Below, piece by piece: positions 1 to 7,658 of a stretch of DNA of 53,023 nt. Numbering within the stretch: the stretch's first letter is position 1; every line of letters starts with the position of its first letter. The notes under the pieces were generated by a model that was not told the origin of the DNA, did no database searches, and saw only the letters and a list, made by a program, of their open reading frames with translations. Origin of the DNA: CAZABP01 sp964483245 (GTDB taxonomy: Bacteria; Planctomycetota; UBA1135; UBA2386); contig CAZABP010000033.1 of the NCBI GenBank assembly GCA_964483245.1, positions 1 to 53,023 on the forward strand, in the 5' to 3' direction. The position numbers and the translations under genes were made by a program.

Positions 1-271
1 TCCGACAGTGGTTACCGCCACGAGAGTGGGGCTGAGATGCGAAGGTGTACAGCTGAAGGCTGGGCGAAGTTTGCATCTCAATCGATTCATGGGATTCGTA
101 CCGAACTGGCGCAATGCTACGCGCTGGGAAACCGCTACGGCCGCATTTTGGCGAATTGGCGTTTCGGGTTGGGCGCTGACCAGGAACGCGTCAGTCGCTG
201 AGGCTGTAAGCGGTGGTCAGCTATACCAGATGATTACGCGGTAGTCCCACTGAGCAGAGGCATGTGAATGC
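1..271. other. No recognisable gene
   Basis: This stretch has somewhat lower GC than the rest of the window. A 78-codon GTG-start frame at 8-244 has no recognisable motif and is not called. The first nine bases, TCCGACAGT, recur at 7581-7589 just before the tRNA fragment, but nine bases is too short to interpret. Confidence 0.3.
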
Positions 272-1075
272 ATGAGCAAAGATTGCGAAATGCAAGCGGT
301 GGGAGACCAGCAGACGTTCATGATCGGCGATTCGGGCTGCCGCGAGGTGCAACGTCACGATCTGCCTATAGGCAAGCCCCATAACGAGCGCATGTGGGGA
401 GGCGCCGTCATTTGTGCCGGCCGCGACAACGGGGCGGGGCAGTATGTTTGCACAGCACGGGTGAGCATACTTGAACACGAAGGTGACGACGCGTCCGGCA
501 AGGAATGTGGGACTGTTTTGGCTGAGTACGCGCCCGATGCTGATTACGCAATGGTGTTTGAAGGCTTGTGGAATCTGCGAACTGGCTCGGTTGTCTTGCG
601 TGCGGCGGGAGAAAGCTTGGAGAGAATCCCACGTGAGTCTTTCGAACAGACGTCGATTCGTCCTGGGGTATATTTAGCAGTGGTTGCTGTGCTTGATGCG
701 GAGAAGACGCGCTTACGGCATGTGCACCGGAGCCTAAGTCGCACACAGTACTTAGTGGCTTTTTGGCTTCACGGCGTCATTGCTGCGAGTTGGATCACTG
801 TTATAACTGGGGTTCCGGGCGTGCTACTGCTTGGACTTGGGAGTGGCCGGTTTGCGGCTGCCCTGGATTTGCTAGTTGCTGTGGGCCCGTGGGTTGCTGC
901 AGTTGCTCTCCTAGGAGTTGTTGCACAGAGGAAGCTCGCAGTATTGCGCGGGTTTACGCATGCTGCGGAAGCCGCGCATCAGATAGTAGAGCAGGCGGCG
1001 GATGTGATTGTGCGACTGCGGCGCGCGCCGATGCGGCTTGCGACGAGTAGTAGCGATGCAGCGATAGTCGTTTGA
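272..1075 (+). CDS. Hypothetical protein with two C-terminal membrane segments
   Basis: This 267-residue protein has a soluble N-terminal region of about 150 residues, then two hydrophobic stretches at roughly residues 160-190 and 195-220, and a short positively charged tail. No family was recognised. A GAGG sequence lies 12-15 bases upstream of the ATG, a loose ribosome-binding site. Base composition is visibly less GC-rich than the planctomycete-type genes further right, which fits acquired DNA. The frame is open and codon-like throughout, but there is no motif to support a function. A membrane-anchored accessory or effector protein is possible, and that is a guess. Confidence 0.55.
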   Translation: MSKDCEMQAVGDQQTFMIGDSGCREVQRHDLPIGKPHNERMWGGAVICAGRDNGAGQYVCTARVSILEHEGDDASGKECGTVLAEYAPDADYAMVFEGLWNLRTGSVVLRAAGESLERIPRESFEQTSIRPGVYLAVVAVLDAEKTRLRHVHRSLSRTQYLVAFWLHGVIAASWITVITGVPGVLLLGLGSGRFAAALDLLVAVGPWVAAVALLGVVAQRKLAVLRGFTHAAEAAHQIVEQAADVIVRLRRAPMRLATSSSDAAIVV

Positions 1076-1087
1076 TCTTTGCCCGTA

Positions 1088-1339
1088 GTGTCCCGCGAGT
1101 CGTGGATCCACGACGTGACCTACGACGAGGACGATGGTGCGTGACAGTGTGATCCGTACACCGGGCCAACACCTGAGGGCGAGGCCGCCCTGGAGTCGTT
1201 GGAGGAAAGCGTGCGGCGTGGCCCCTCGATCGCTGCGTTGAGCGATCTCCCGGAGGGGTCGTGCGCATGGCGCGATACGCCGGGCGGTGAATGGAATCGG
1301 AGCTCCAAGGCCGCTCTACGGCGGCGTGCCGAGTCGTGA
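1088..1339 (+). pseudogene. Small ORF interrupted by one in-frame TGA
   Basis: Reading from GTG at 1088 gives a coding-like protein of about 83 residues that ends at TGA 1337-1339, three bases before the ATG of the Clp N-domain gene. A single in-frame TGA at 1142-1144 interrupts it after residue 18. Acidic and proline/glycine-rich sequence lies on both sides (YDEDDGA before, QCDPYTGPTPEG after), and the composition does not change across the stop. The tight spacing to the next gene suggests a once-intact operon member. The simplest reading is a nonsense mutation or a one-base sequencing error. UGA recoding is less likely because no SECIS-like element was identified. Confidence 0.4.
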
Positions 1340-1342
1340 GGC

Positions 1343-1726
1343 ATGCTCAAGTTCCTGGACGTTGACGCCAACCGGGTGCTGGACCTGGCAGCCCGCTCCG
1401 CGGCCGGCGAGGGCATCACCTCGCTGCACATCCTCGCCGCGCTGTGGCACGTCATCCCGGAAGTCCGGGCGTTCGTGGAGCGCACGGAGCACGCATCGTC
1501 AGCCGCAGCCGAGCTGAGGCGGCTCGCTGCCCGGTGCGTGGATTGCGGCGATGCAGAGATGGTGTTCCGGCCGGACGGCAAGCGGGCGCTGGAGGCCGCG
1601 CTCAGCGAGGAGGATCCGCCTGTCACCCCGCGCGGGCTGCTGCTGGGTCTGCTGAGCAGCAGGCTGGAGGCGCATGCTGCGCTGCAGGCGCTGGGGTTGC
1701 GGCGGGACCGAATGGTCGGCGAATAG
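1343..1726 (+). CDS. Stand-alone Clp N-terminal (Clp R) domain protein
   Basis: The 127-residue protein carries two copies of the Clp R repeat and nothing else. Copy 1 (about residues 5-65) contains SLHILAALW. Copy 2 (about 75-125) contains RGLLLGLLSS followed by ALQALGLRRDRM, matching the usual pattern in ClpA/ClpC/ClpB N-domains. There are no Walker motifs, so it is not an AAA+ unfoldase. Stand-alone N-domains can bind adaptors or substrates of a Clp machine, or act as decoys; that is inference. It lies three bases after the interrupted ORF at 1088-1339, suggesting co-transcription. Confidence 0.75.
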   Translation: MLKFLDVDANRVLDLAARSAAGEGITSLHILAALWHVIPEVRAFVERTEHASSAAAELRRLAARCVDCGDAEMVFRPDGKRALEAALSEEDPPVTPRGLLLGLLSSRLEAHAALQALGLRRDRMVGE

Positions 1727-1842
1727 ACAGCGCCGGCTTGCGTCGCGGTTCCCGCACCCCGACTCTGGAGTGCGCGTGGGCGCGGTGTTCAGCGGTCCCA
1801 CCGACGTCTGATCGGTCCCAAAGCTCGCCGTGGGGTTATGCC

Positions 1843-2739
1843 ATGTTGAAGTGCCTGCTGGTCTTGAACCTCTGCGGGACTCTCGCGCTCGGTGTCGGCG
1901 TTCTCTCCAGGCCACAGCCGGACGAGCCAGCGCACGCGGCACAGGACAAGGCCGTGAGCAGCTTCGATGTCATCGAGGCGCGCGAGGTCGTCGTGCGGAA
2001 CAAGGCTGGCGCGGCCGGATTCAAGCTGAGCAGTGCAGGCGAAACGCCGATGTTCACGATGTTCGATGCGGAGGGTCGCGATCGCCTGAGGATCACGCTG
2101 CGTCAGGAATCGGACGAGACCGTCGTCGAACTGCTGCCCAGCAACGCGCCAGGCAAACTCGCCTTGCTGGTCGACGGGCAGAAAGCGCGCATGGAATGCC
2201 ACGGAAAGGATGAGCTTCCGCGGGCAGGCATCGGCTGCGGTCCTGAGTCAGCCGCGTACGTCGTCCTGAACTCCCCCGGGTTTGAGGGGACCACGCGCCT
2301 CGATGCGACCACTGATGGGACGGCAGCACTGTCGCTGGCCCGGCCTGGCCGTGGAAACCTGATCCAATTGGCCTGCACTGTCAAGAACGAGGTCTTCGGC
2401 TCACTGACTGCGCGCAATACGAGGCGGGTCTACTTCGGAGTTGATGAGTCTCCGCAGGCAGGCGGGCAGGATGTTGCGACCGTCGCAACGATGGGTCTGG
2501 ACGGCGAGCTCACTGCGATGCTGCGGGACTGGGGGTCGCGAGGGATGCTCACGGTCATGGGAGCCGATACCGCATCGAGCATGACGGTGACCGAGCTGGC
2601 TGACTCGAAGGATTTCGGGCTCACCCTGCGGCACAAGAATGAGATCAGGGGCGAGCTGGTGCTGAGCGCCGAAGGCGAGCCACGTGTTGTCCTGCGCAAT
2701 CAGAAGGGCAGCGTGACAGCCGAGCTACCTTCGAAGTAG
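1843..2739 (+). CDS. Secreted or membrane-anchored beta-repeat protein
   Basis: The protein has 298 residues, starting at the ATG before MLKCLLVLNL. The first 22 residues are hydrophobic (signal peptide or anchor) and are followed by a Pro/Ala-rich linker. The rest is a run of short beta-strand units with recurring patterns such as AREVVVRNKAG, FDAEGRDRLRITL and LSAEGEPRVVLRN, each of the type 'residue-G-x-R-hydrophobic strand'. Proteins of this general kind are seen in Planctomycetota and Acidobacteriota, usually without known function. A longer open frame extends upstream to 1444, but this start gives a clean signal sequence and avoids overlap with the Clp N gene. Confidence 0.65.
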   Translation: MLKCLLVLNLCGTLALGVGVLSRPQPDEPAHAAQDKAVSSFDVIEAREVVVRNKAGAAGFKLSSAGETPMFTMFDAEGRDRLRITLRQESDETVVELLPSNAPGKLALLVDGQKARMECHGKDELPRAGIGCGPESAAYVVLNSPGFEGTTRLDATTDGTAALSLARPGRGNLIQLACTVKNEVFGSLTARNTRRVYFGVDESPQAGGQDVATVATMGLDGELTAMLRDWGSRGMLTVMGADTASSMTVTELADSKDFGLTLRHKNEIRGELVLSAEGEPRVVLRNQKGSVTAELPSK

Positions 2740-2860
2740 GGCAAGGAGCCGATCGCTGGGCGTTCCACTCGCCGGGGCGCGTCGGAGACTCGGCGGCCAC
2801 GCCCGCAGAGTTGCAGTACAGGGCTTGCTGGGTTCTTGCGCACCACGGATCCTGGGCACG

Positions 2861-3643
2861 ATGACTCGACTGCGCCTCGGCCTGATTGGATTCCTGGGTG
2901 CTACCTGCGCCACGGGGTGCAGCACAGCGGGTGGCACGCGGGCCGACAGGCCGCTGGTGCAGGCCTACGCGCCGGGGTTGGAGCAGCGTTGGGATGGCGA
3001 GCTGCCGATCGTCGCCAAGGCGACGCCTGGCGCGAACGCGGAGGTGACTACCAAGCGCATCGCGGCGGCTGTCGATTCCTACGAAGGCTGGTTCTGGCGG
3101 CGTACCGGGGTCACCAGCGTCGTGCTCTGCTCGGATCTCACCGTCGGTGGCGAGCCCGTCTCGGCTGCTCGAGTGCAGCTCAAGCGCGGGCTGGAAACCG
3201 AGCGCATGCTCCTGCTCAACGTGCCGGAAGAGGCAGTGCCCGCGTGGTATGTCGAACGCATCATGCATCACGAGCTGTTCCACGTCTTCGAGGAGACGGT
3301 CTGGCCTGGCACCCATGATGTGTGGGACATCCTGTTCGAGGATTACGCAGGCGAAGCAGTCCTGCGGCGCTGGGTGTGGCGCCGGGAAGGATTCATTGAC
3401 ATCCTGCGGATCGAGAAGGCCCCAGAGGAGTTCGTGAGCATCTACGGCCAGGTCTCGGGCGAGGAAGACCGGGCCGAGGTCTTCTCCATGCTCATGGTCT
3501 TTCCCGAGGCAGTCGAGGCGAAAGCGGCAAGCGACACTCGCCTCAACTTGAAGCTGTTCACGATCAAGACGATGCTCGAGATCGCGGAGCAGCAGGAGGG
3601 CTACCCTGCGGGTCAGGTCGGCTCGGGATCCGGCGCCCGATAG
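2861..3643 (+). CDS. Putative lipoprotein zinc metallopeptidase
   Basis: The protein has 260 residues from the ATG at 2861. A signal sequence runs to a lipobox-like ATGC with the acylated cysteine at residue 20. HELFH at residues 137-141 is a gluzincin-type HExxH zinc site, and a downstream EEDRAEVFS (Glu206) could provide the third ligand, an arrangement seen in anthrax lethal-factor-like (M34-type) domains. The chain has no further domain, so it would act outside the cytoplasmic membrane on an unknown substrate. The family assignment rests on these two motifs only. It follows the beta-repeat protein by about 120 bp in the same direction. Confidence 0.65.
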   Translation: MTRLRLGLIGFLGATCATGCSTAGGTRADRPLVQAYAPGLEQRWDGELPIVAKATPGANAEVTTKRIAAAVDSYEGWFWRRTGVTSVVLCSDLTVGGEPVSAARVQLKRGLETERMLLLNVPEEAVPAWYVERIMHHELFHVFEETVWPGTHDVWDILFEDYAGEAVLRRWVWRREGFIDILRIEKAPEEFVSIYGQVSGEEDRAEVFSMLMVFPEAVEAKAASDTRLNLKLFTIKTMLEIAEQQEGYPAGQVGSGSGAR

Positions 3644-4438
3644 ACGCACAGTCCGGCGCACGGGTCGAGTGCTCGATTTCCGCGTTCCGCGCCCTGGCAC
3701 TTTGGCCGGCCAGTAGCATCCCGTCCTTCCCCATCGCCATGCGCCCTGCTCTCCCTGAGAGAGCATTTGGGACCAGGGTGACGCTCGGGGTACCGGACGT
3801 CACCCTCCTCCAAGCGATCCTGTGCGGCTTGCAGGGTCGTCGAGCGGATACGCGCAGCCAACGCACGGCTGCAGCGCGCATGACGCAGCACGGCCCGTGC
3901 AGCCACCGGAGCGCATGGGAGGGCGGCGCGATGCTGAGGCGCTGAGCCCATAGCAGCCCACGCAGCACGGCACCGCCATCCCCACACAGCCCGCTGCGCC
4001 ATGCAACGGATGTAACGGCGGGGCTCTGCGCGGTGTGCGGCGCGGGCGGTGGGGTTTCCTACCTCCTTCGCAGCCAGGCCCGCCCCGCGATTGCAGCCTT
4101 ACCCCACCCCGGGCACCCCCTGTGCCGGCAGCGCTGCATCCTCTGCTGACGCACTGAGCGCGCAGCCGGTACGCACGCGCGGCTGCCGAGCACACACAGG
4201 CCGGGGCGTAGGCGGCGCTGCCGTCGCGGCTGCGTGCGTGGCGCGGACACAGCTTGGCGCGTGGGTCGCCGGGGCGGCGTCGCCGCTCAGCACACACACA
4301 GGCTGGCGGGTGGGTCCTCCACCATGCGTGCGCATATGGGGCCCCAAGGCTGCTATGCCGCCCCCGGGGTATGGGTGCATTGCACGCACGGAAGCCTCGC
4401 GATGCGCGGGGATATGAGGCCGTGGCGCGGGGGAAGGT
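3644..4438. other. Non-coding stretch with imperfect GC-rich repeats
   Basis: No convincing gene is seen in these 795 bases. Long open frames on the minus strand have composition typical of shadow frames. Imperfect repeats occur, for example AGCACACACAGGC near 4189 and AGCACACACACAGGC near 4289, each followed by GC-rich sequence. The position just before the RadC and clamp-like genes would suit a regulatory or replication region of the element, but no clear iteron set was found. Confidence 0.3.
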
Positions 4439-4969
4439 ATGGGAACCTGCACAATCACGCCGGCACAGTCCGGCATCGCAACGTGCGCCGGCGATTCCTC
4501 GCACGGCTCGCGCGTGACCGTTGTGCGCGACGTCCGGCGGGTGCCGGGATACCGCGCTTCCTCCGACTGCATCACGGACGCCACGGTCGCCGCACGTGTC
4601 GTGCTCAGCTTCCAGCAGCGCGGCGAGATCCCGGCCGAGCGCGAGGCTTTCGTCGTGCTGCTGCTGGACGGGAAGCATCGGCTGCTCGGCCTGCACGTGG
4701 CCAGCATCGGCACGGCGAGCAGCGCGCCGGTGCATCCGCGCGAGGTGTTCCGCCCCGCCGTCGTGCTCGGCGCAAGCGCCGTGATCGTGGCGCACAACCA
4801 CCCGAGCGGCGATCCGATGCCGAGCATCGACGACCGCAACGTCACCGAGCGGCTGCGCAAGGCCGGCGAGGTGCTCGGCATCACGGTGCTCGATCACGTG
4901 GTCATCGGGGACGGCGCGTGCTTCAGCTTCACCGGCGGCGAGGTGCTGCGGATCGGTGGGGGCGCGTGA
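4439..4969 (+). CDS. radC: RadC-like JAB/MPN-domain protein
   Basis: The protein has 176 residues. It contains the complete JAMM-type metal motif of RadC: HNHPSGD with His119 and His121, then Ser129 and Asp132. It lacks the helix-hairpin-helix N-terminus of chromosomal RadC, as is usual for the short RadC proteins of phages, plasmids and genomic islands. The function of RadC is not established despite its name, and the JAB fold suggests metal-dependent hydrolysis. The ATG at 4439 has GGAAGG only one base upstream. A GTG at 4514 keeps the whole conserved part and may be the real start. It heads the replication/accessory cluster of the element. Confidence 0.85.
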   Translation: MGTCTITPAQSGIATCAGDSSHGSRVTVVRDVRRVPGYRASSDCITDATVAARVVLSFQQRGEIPAEREAFVVLLLDGKHRLLGLHVASIGTASSAPVHPREVFRPAVVLGASAVIVAHNHPSGDPMPSIDDRNVTERLRKAGEVLGITVLDHVVIGDGACFSFTGGEVLRIGGGA

Positions 4970-5055
4970 CGCGGAGGCATCCGCGTCCGGCGCTGTTGCT
5001 GCGCCGCTGATGACGCCCCAGCAAGGGCGAAACGCGACACGAAAGGAAGGCGGCT

Positions 5056-5697
5056 ATGAAGCTGCATCGCAATGGCAAGCCGTGGCTCTGCGCGGCGAAG
5101 GAAGCGGGCCGGTACGGGACGGAGCATCCGTTCCTGATCACGTTGCGCGACGGCACGCGCGCGCTGGCGGCGACGGACGGCAGGCGGGCCGTGGTCCTGC
5201 CGGTGGAAGGCGAGGAAGGCGACACGGACGGCGCAGTCACGCGCGAGGTGTTGCAGGCTGCCGGCAAGGCAAGGCCGAAGTCCTGCGGCGACGACGTGTA
5301 CGTGCGCGCCAACGGGACGCTGGAGGCTCTGCCCGGCCCGATCACGTTCCCCCGCCCATGCCCGGAGGCGAGGTTCCCGGACGTGGAGTCCGTCACGCCG
5401 AACGGCGAGCCGGAGTACCGCATCACGTTGGATGCGAAGTTCCTCGCCGAGATCGCCGCCGCCATGGGGTGCGATGCCGTCACGCTGGAGCTACACGACG
5501 ACGGACTGCCGATCGTCGTGCTTCCGAGCACCGGCGGCGTGCGCGACTGCTCGCCCGTGCCGGGTGCGCGCGGGCTGCTGATGCCGATCTCGGCGCCGGG
5601 ATCCGGCATCGTGAAGCGGCAGGCGAACCCGAAGCGCGCGGCTGCGGCTGCTGCACGGGAAGCTGCGGCGGCTGCGCAGGAAGGGGGTGCGCTGTGA
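5056..5697 (+). CDS. DNA sliding-clamp-like protein of the element
   Basis: The 213-residue protein resembles part of the bacterial beta clamp (DnaN). ALAATDGRRAVVLPV near residues 35-49 matches the clamp's 'ATDGHRL' strand. Later, FPDVESV precedes a segment of the form YRITLDAKFLAEIAAAMG, then strands, and a terminal GLLMPI resembling the MPM-type end of DnaN domains. It is shorter than a full DnaN (about 365 residues), as element-encoded clamp-like proteins can be. An Ala/Arg-rich tail follows. It ends in a 4-base overlap with the next GTG start. The assignment was made by eye, and a structural search would be needed to make it firm. Confidence 0.5.
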   Translation: MKLHRNGKPWLCAAKEAGRYGTEHPFLITLRDGTRALAATDGRRAVVLPVEGEEGDTDGAVTREVLQAAGKARPKSCGDDVYVRANGTLEALPGPITFPRPCPEARFPDVESVTPNGEPEYRITLDAKFLAEIAAAMGCDAVTLELHDDGLPIVVLPSTGGVRDCSPVPGARGLLMPISAPGSGIVKRQANPKRAAAAAAREAAAAAQEGGAL

Positions 5698-6074
5698 CGC
5701 GGCGCGCCCCTGCGGCGCTGCTGCGGTCGGTGGCGTTGGACGGCTACCGGCTGGAACTGTGGGACACGGACCGGAGCCGGAGCGACGGCAAGGCACTGCT
5801 CGGCTACCGGCTGAGCAAGGGCGAGGGCGACACGGTGTTCGAAGGCGAGGACTTCGGCTGCTCGCCGCTGCACGCCGTGGACTCCGACGAAACCGTGCGT
5901 GCGCTGCTCGGGTTCCTCACGCTGCGGCCGGGCGACACGGACCGGGAGTACTTCGCCGGCTACACGGCGCGGCAGTGGGCGTTCGTGGAAGCGGATGCCG
6001 AAGCACTGTCGCTCTACGCGTGCGAGGAACTGGGCAGGCCGCTCCAGGATGCGGAGCAAGGAGGTGCAGCGTGA
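5694..6074 (+). CDS. Hypothetical protein of the element cluster
   Basis: This 126-residue protein starts at a GTG overlapping the stop of the clamp-like gene and ends overlapping the next GTG. It is acidic and aromatic-rich, with YTARQWAFVEADAEALSLYA near the end. There is no membrane segment and no recognised motif. The overlaps indicate translational coupling with proteins of DNA-metabolism type. No function can be assigned. Confidence 0.65.
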   Translation: MTRRAPAALLRSVALDGYRLELWDTDRSRSDGKALLGYRLSKGEGDTVFEGEDFGCSPLHAVDSDETVRALLGFLTLRPGDTDREYFAGYTARQWAFVEADAEALSLYACEELGRPLQDAEQGGAA

Positions 6075-6496
6075 GCCCGCATCCCCATGCCGCGGACGGC
6101 GCGGCGCAGCCGGGCGACTACGTGACGGTCCCTGCGGGTACCTACCTGTGCGAGGTAGCGGAGATCCGCACGCGCACGAGCCGTGCCGGCGATGAACTCT
6201 GGTCGCTCCGGCTCGTGGTCGTGGAAGGGGAGCATGCCGGACGGCACGCGGCGTACGACAACCTGGTGTGCTCGCTGCGCGGGCGCGTGCGGCTGCGTCG
6301 CGTGCTGCTGGCGTTCGGCCTGAAGGCGGAGGGGCGCAGCGGCATCGAACCGGAGGACCTACAGGGGCTGCGTGCGCTCGTGGAGGTGCGCCCGGTCACG
6401 TACTCGAACGATGCCGGCGAGACGATCCGGCGCAACGAAGTGCCGTACGACGGGTACCGGCCGGCGTCCGAGCAGGGCGCAGGGGGTGCCACGTGA
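6071..6496 (+). CDS. DUF669-like phage-type protein
   Basis: The 141-residue protein begins MSPHPHAADG. The core, VPAGTYLCEVAEIRTRTSRAG followed by ELWSLRLVVVEGEHAGR and an NLVCSL segment, follows the pattern of DUF669-type phage proteins, which often sit next to phage recombination or replication genes. The length is similar to that family. The start GTG overlaps the upstream stop and the stop overlaps the next GTG, so it is the middle of a coupled run. A single-strand-binding-like role is possible but not shown by the sequence. Confidence 0.55.
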   Translation: MSPHPHAADGAAQPGDYVTVPAGTYLCEVAEIRTRTSRAGDELWSLRLVVVEGEHAGRHAAYDNLVCSLRGRVRLRRVLLAFGLKAEGRSGIEPEDLQGLRALVEVRPVTYSNDAGETIRRNEVPYDGYRPASEQGAGGAT

Positions 6497-7344
6497 CCCG
6501 GCGCGAACGTCTGGAGCGCAAGCTCGCCAAGCGCGAGGAATGGGCGGACAAGGCCGGCCAGCGGGCGGCGCAGCGGTTCGATGCTGCGCGCCGGCTGGCG
6601 GACTCGATCCCGCTCGGCCAGCCGATCCTGGTCGGCCATCACTCCGAGCGGCATGCAAGGCGCGATGCCGAGCGCATCCGTGGCAACATGGCCAAGGGGT
6701 GCGAGGAGCAGCAGCTCGCGCAGCATCACGCCGGCAAGGCGGACGGGCTGGCGGCGCAGTTGGATCGGAGCATCTACTCCGACGACCCGGACGCGGTGGC
6801 GCAGCTCCGTGCCAGGATCGCCGGGCTGGAGCAGCGCCGGGAGCTCTGCAAGGCCGTGAACGCGGCATGGCGGAAGGCCGGCAGGCCGGCAGCCGATGCG
6901 ACGGAGGCATGGGCCGGGATCGCGGCAGCGCTCGGCCTGGAGCCGACGGCTCAGATCCTGCGCGAGGGCCGGCTCAACATGGCGCACGACTTCATGCCGC
7001 GCGGACCGTTCCCGCCGTACGTCTGCCAGAACCTCGGCGGCGAGATCCGTCGTGCCGAGCAGCGCATCGCCGAGATCCGCAAGCGTGCCGAGCGGCAGCA
7101 GCAGGCGGAGGCGGCAGGCGGGATCGTGCTCGCCGAGCATGGCTCCGGGTACTGCACGGTCACGTTCGCCGAGAAGCCGGCGCGCGAGGTCCTGCACGCG
7201 CTGAAGGATGCCGGCTTCCACTGGAGCGGCGGCGCCTGGCACGGCAGGAGCGAGCGGCTGCCGGCGACCGTGCGGGCGAGGCTGCCGGCGGCGGAACCTG
7301 GTGCCGATGCCGGTCCGGCGGGCGGCGAGCAGCCGGTCACGTAG
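6493..7344 (+). CDS. DUF3560-domain protein
   Basis: The protein has 283 residues. Residues 1-75 carry the DUF3560 signature: a charged helix (RRERLERKLAKREEWADKA), then IPLGQPILVGHHSERHARR. The middle is coiled and charged. The end, VTFAEKPAREVLHALKDAGF, then HWSGGAWHG, is a second conserved piece seen in many members. DUF3560 proteins are common on plasmids and integrative elements and have no established biochemical role. It is the last gene of the coupled cluster and is followed by a strong hairpin at 7375-7400. Confidence 0.85.
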   Translation: MTRRERLERKLAKREEWADKAGQRAAQRFDAARRLADSIPLGQPILVGHHSERHARRDAERIRGNMAKGCEEQQLAQHHAGKADGLAAQLDRSIYSDDPDAVAQLRARIAGLEQRRELCKAVNAAWRKAGRPAADATEAWAGIAAALGLEPTAQILREGRLNMAHDFMPRGPFPPYVCQNLGGEIRRAEQRIAEIRKRAERQQQAEAAGGIVLAEHGSGYCTVTFAEKPAREVLHALKDAGFHWSGGAWHGRSERLPATVRARLPAAEPGADAGPAGGEQPVT

Positions 7345-7374
7345 CGGCGCAGGACGGGCGCAGGGAGGTGCGGA

Positions 7375-7400
7375 GCAGGCCGGCGATGGTGCCGGCCTGC
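7375..7400 (+). terminator. Hairpin downstream of the DUF3560 gene
   Basis: A perfect 10-bp stem, GCAGGCCGGC and GCCGGCCTGC, encloses a 6-base loop, 31 bases after the DUF3560 stop. No T-run follows, so it may be a non-canonical terminator or an RNA-stabilising hairpin. Confidence 0.5.
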
Positions 7401-7432
7401 TGTGTGCCAGGCCCGTCCGAACGGGTCGCAAC

Positions 7433-7457
7433 CGTGCACGAACCGTGCACGTGCACG
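7433..7457. repeat. Three copies of the 8-bp palindrome CGTGCACG
   Basis: CGTGCACG occurs at 7433-7440, 7444-7451 and 7450-7457, the last two sharing two bases. Each copy is its own reverse complement. The cluster lies about 135 bp inside the element from the tRNA-half boundary, where recombinase arm sites or excisionase sites are often found. That role is inference. Confidence 0.45.
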
Positions 7458-7590
7458 CTTTGTCCGCAAGCGACAACCAAAACGCACGACTTACGTCAAC
7501 GCTCAGCGCCCCGTTGCAAGCGTGCGGATTCGACGCTAAATTGTTGAAGCCACGCTCTTTTCGTCACTTACGCCGCACCCTCCGACAGTC

Positions 7591-7635
7591 CTACGGATCA
7601 GGAGGTTTCAGGTTCGAGTCCTGACGGGTGTGCCA
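7591..7635 (+). other. Attachment-site remnant: 3' half of tRNA-Arg(ACG)
   Basis: Reading from 7591: anticodon loop CTACGGA (anticodon ACG), anticodon-stem 3' strand TCAGG, variable loop AGGTT, T-stem TCAGG, T-loop TTCGAGT, T-stem CCTGA (perfect pairing), acceptor 3' strand CGGGTGT, discriminator G and an encoded CCA ending at 7635. The five bases before the loop (CAGTC) do not pair with TCAGG, and the required ACACCCG acceptor 5' strand was not found upstream. This is therefore only a 3' half, the expected product of tyrosine-recombinase integration in the anticodon loop of a tRNA-Arg gene. Confidence 0.8.
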
Positions 7636-7658
7636 CTGCCAGGACGAGTCGAGGCGCA

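Larger units (their letters stand above)
1..7635. mobile_element. Right end of a putative tRNA-Arg-integrated genetic element
   Basis: The region left of 7635 ends in a 45-nt copy of the 3' half of a tRNA-Arg(ACG) gene. It carries genes typical of phages, plasmids or integrative elements: a short RadC, a clamp-like protein, a DUF669-like protein and a DUF3560 protein. The four-gene run at 5056-7344 has start/stop overlaps. No integrase is in the window; it and the intact tRNA would lie upstream of position 1. How far left the element extends cannot be seen, and the genes at 272-3643 could be element cargo or older chromosome. The right boundary is well supported. Calling the whole stretch one element is inference. 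Confidence 0.6.

Noticed and set aside
3800..4897. 365-codon minus-strand frame across the non-coding stretch and radC
   Set aside because: It overlaps the RadC JAMM region on the other strand and has Arg/Ala/His-rich low-complexity composition typical of high-GC shadow frames.
7345..7635. Group I intron-split tRNA-Arg instead of an attachment-site remnant
   Set aside because: A split tRNA needs a 5' exon with acceptor ACACCCG and anticodon-stem CCTGA; neither was found upstream, and the genes to the left are element-like.
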